The notes under the pieces are model-generated. The model searched no databases, was not told where the DNA came from, and saw only the letters and a list, made by a program, of their open reading frames with translations. Below, in pieces: positions 62,266 through 64,000 of a stretch of DNA of 64,000 nucleotides (its first letter is position 1; each line of letters begins with the position of its first letter). This DNA comes from Cycas panzhihuaensis (taxonomy: Eukaryota > Cycadophyta). The DNA lies in NCBI GenBank assembly GCA_023213395.1, contig CM041465.1, positions 65,789,741 to 65,853,740 of the forward strand. The letters run 5' to 3'. The translations under genes and the position numbers were made by a program.

Positions 62266-63540
62266 ATGATGAATTACTTGCAGGCTCAAGTGGGATATCT
62301 TTAATAATAATAATTGATATAACCACCCTATAAACATTACAAATAAATGAACATATGGAAAGGGAACTAGTAATAGTTTTCATTGACATTGGTAGTACTC
62401 ACAACTTTATCAATAAATTTCAAACAAAGAAGTTAAAGAATACATCTACCCTATAAGTCAATTCCACATCATGATAGTCAATGGTGGTACTATCAACTGT
62501 AGAGGCAAATATCAAAATATCAAAGTAAAGATGGGAGAATACACCTTAAAATCTCAAATGGATACCATTCTAATTAGGGGCGTAGATATAATATTAAGGT
62601 ATCAATGATTACAAACATTGCGTGCTTTTATAATAAACCTAAAAAGGATATATATATTAGGTTTATGCAAAAGGGACAAAGTTATAACACTTTAAGGATT
62701 TATGCCTCAAAAGAATTGATTAATATCACCCCATAAGATGGAAAAGATACTAAAGAGGGGATGTCCATGATTTATTGCAACATGTTACTCCATCAAGGTT
62801 AAGAGATTTTAAATAAACATATAGGGGTACTCAAGGAGTTACTTGTAGGCTTACCCCTAGATTGTAGTATGGAATATGCAATTTATTTGTAAGAAGGATC
62901 AAAACCAACCATTGTAAAACCATATTGGCTCACTTATAATCACAAAAATAACATAGAAAAAATCATCTAAGACTTACTAAAAATAAGAGCAAATTTTCCT
63001 AGTAAAAATTCCTAGCACTAAAAAAAGATAGAATATTTCATATATGTGTGGACTTCCATATGCTAAATAAGAACAACTTTTCACTCCTTAGAATTGATGA
63101 GCTTTTGGATGAACTACATAGTGCAAAATATTTTAGCAAATTAGATTTGTGACCAAGATGTTATTGAATCTACACCTAAATAGAAGATATTCCAAAAAAT
63201 TCTTTTTAAACTCATATAGGATATTATAAGTTCAATGTTATGCAATTTTGGATTTCTAGTATCCCAACTATATTTCAAGCTAACATAAATAAGACATTCT
63301 AGTTATTTTAAAGAAAATTATTCATCATCTTTTATGGTGATATCTTAATATATAACAAACATTAGAAGGAATATTAGAGGATGTTTATTAAGTGTTATAA
63401 ATTGTCAAAGACAATAAGTCTTGTACTAAAAAATTTAATTGTAGTTTCATAAAGGAGGAGGCAGAATACCTTGGTCATGTCATATTATTTGAAGGGGTTA
63501 AGATGAGCTTAAAAGAATTAAGGCCATATCAGATTTGGTT
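62266..63540 (+). pseudogene. Ty3/gypsy protease and RT fragment (chromovirus-like)
   Basis: Protease: VIVFIDIGSTHNFINKF (about 62376-62430), matching the IDSGSTHNFI motif of plant chromoviruses with Ser changed to Ile. RT: FHICVDFHMLNKNNFSLLRIDELLDELHS (two pieces, about 63040-63125), AKYFSKLDL followed by a stop where Arg is expected, YYKFNVMQF, FQANIN, and FYGDILIYNKH (about 63340), where the FDDILIYS active site has lost the first Asp. TLVMSYYLKG near 63470 corresponds to the YLGHVIS motif. Stops and frameshifts are many. No RNase H or integrase is seen after 63540 and no LTR is recognised. Confidence 0.8.
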
Positions 63541-64000
63541 GTACTTAAGTAAAAGTTTTGATCATGGAACACATAAAACCAATGAAAAATTAAAAGACAG
63601 TTGATCAAGTAGAATTGGTCTACCTTCAAAACAAAATTTCACTCATTTAGAATGAGACTCTATATATATGTATAAACCAATACATCTATATATACGTTTC
63701 TTGGCTTCAAGGAATAGGCTTGGATACAATTACAAATAGGTAAGTGTAGGTATGCTTCTCAACTCTTTCCACACCTTATTGATTAATTTTATCATGAGTT
63801 TAGATAATTGATGTATGTCTTGCTTACTTGCTTGGATGCTTACCCTTGCCTCTTTTTTGCCGATGATGAGTATGAATTTGGTCATTAGTTGTTAGTCCAC
63901 CCATCAAGCTTCTTGAGTTGGAACATGTTCTTAAATCCTCCTGCAAAGTCTTGTTGATCCATTTTGGGCCTTTTTACCTTATTGCTTATCTTGTTTTGCC
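63541..64000. other. no gene; possible LTR start near 63690
   Basis: Around 63695-63765 the sequence GGCTTGGATACAATTACAAA, then GGTAAGTGTAGGTATGCTTCTC, resembles the first 80 bp of the Tat LTR (GAATGGATACGAACAG and GGTAAGCTCAGGTATGATTCTC). The resemblance is partial and the rest is not clearly alignable by eye. Confidence 0.25.

Overview
The window looks like nuclear DNA from a land plant with a large, repeat-rich genome. It is AT-rich and almost wholly made of decayed LTR retrotransposons. I see Ty1/copia pol and gag remains with plant-type methionine-tRNA primer sites, a 17 kb Ty3/gypsy element of the plant Tat type, a plant mobile domain (PMD) gene, long TA microsatellites and one foldback element. 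I find no intact host gene, no tRNA or rRNA gene and no CRISPR array. The species cannot be named from the sequence.

Layout, left to right. Positions 1-1544 hold the 3' end of a plus-strand copia element with its LTR. Positions 2719-7197 hold a plus-strand copia gag-pol without recognisable LTRs. At 7202-8392 a minus-strand LTR is joined directly to gag-like sequence. A candidate LTR at 9791-10380 is followed by a plus-strand copia element with both LTRs (10381-15663). At 18330-28337 lies a minus-strand copia element with both LTRs and an unusually long (about 4.9 kb) leader that contains a fragment of a linker histone H1 globular domain. Positions 28338-32019 are mostly non-coding, with degenerate repeats and a patch of less AT-rich DNA. 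A MITE-like foldback element sits at 32020-32329. Positions 32741-35330 and 52379-52800 are two diverged direct copies of one block. The second copy is split by the Tat element (35331-52378), which has 2.7 kb LTRs and a 5 bp target duplication with one mismatch. A 1.5 kb compound microsatellite (53804-55336) replaces the 3' end of a minus-strand copia element (55337-60699). A gypsy protease/RT fragment ends the window (62266-63540).

The Tat element is the most organised part. In the sense direction it has gag, protease, reverse transcriptase, RNase H and integrase, then a separate second RNase H of archaeal type. Between integrase and that second RNase H lies a gene on the opposite strand. 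It has a TATA box, a short first exon, two introns with good splice sites whose reading phases match, a PMD-like exon and a coiled-coil exon. A 20 bp tandem repeat found in the LTR upstream of the LTR TATA box also occurs in intron 1 of this antisense gene.

Across the elements, many of the in-frame stop codons I checked lie where a conserved Gln, Arg or Trp is expected, which fits C-to-T (or complementary G-to-A) decay of methylated cytosine. All boundaries and identities come from reading by eye; no searches were run.
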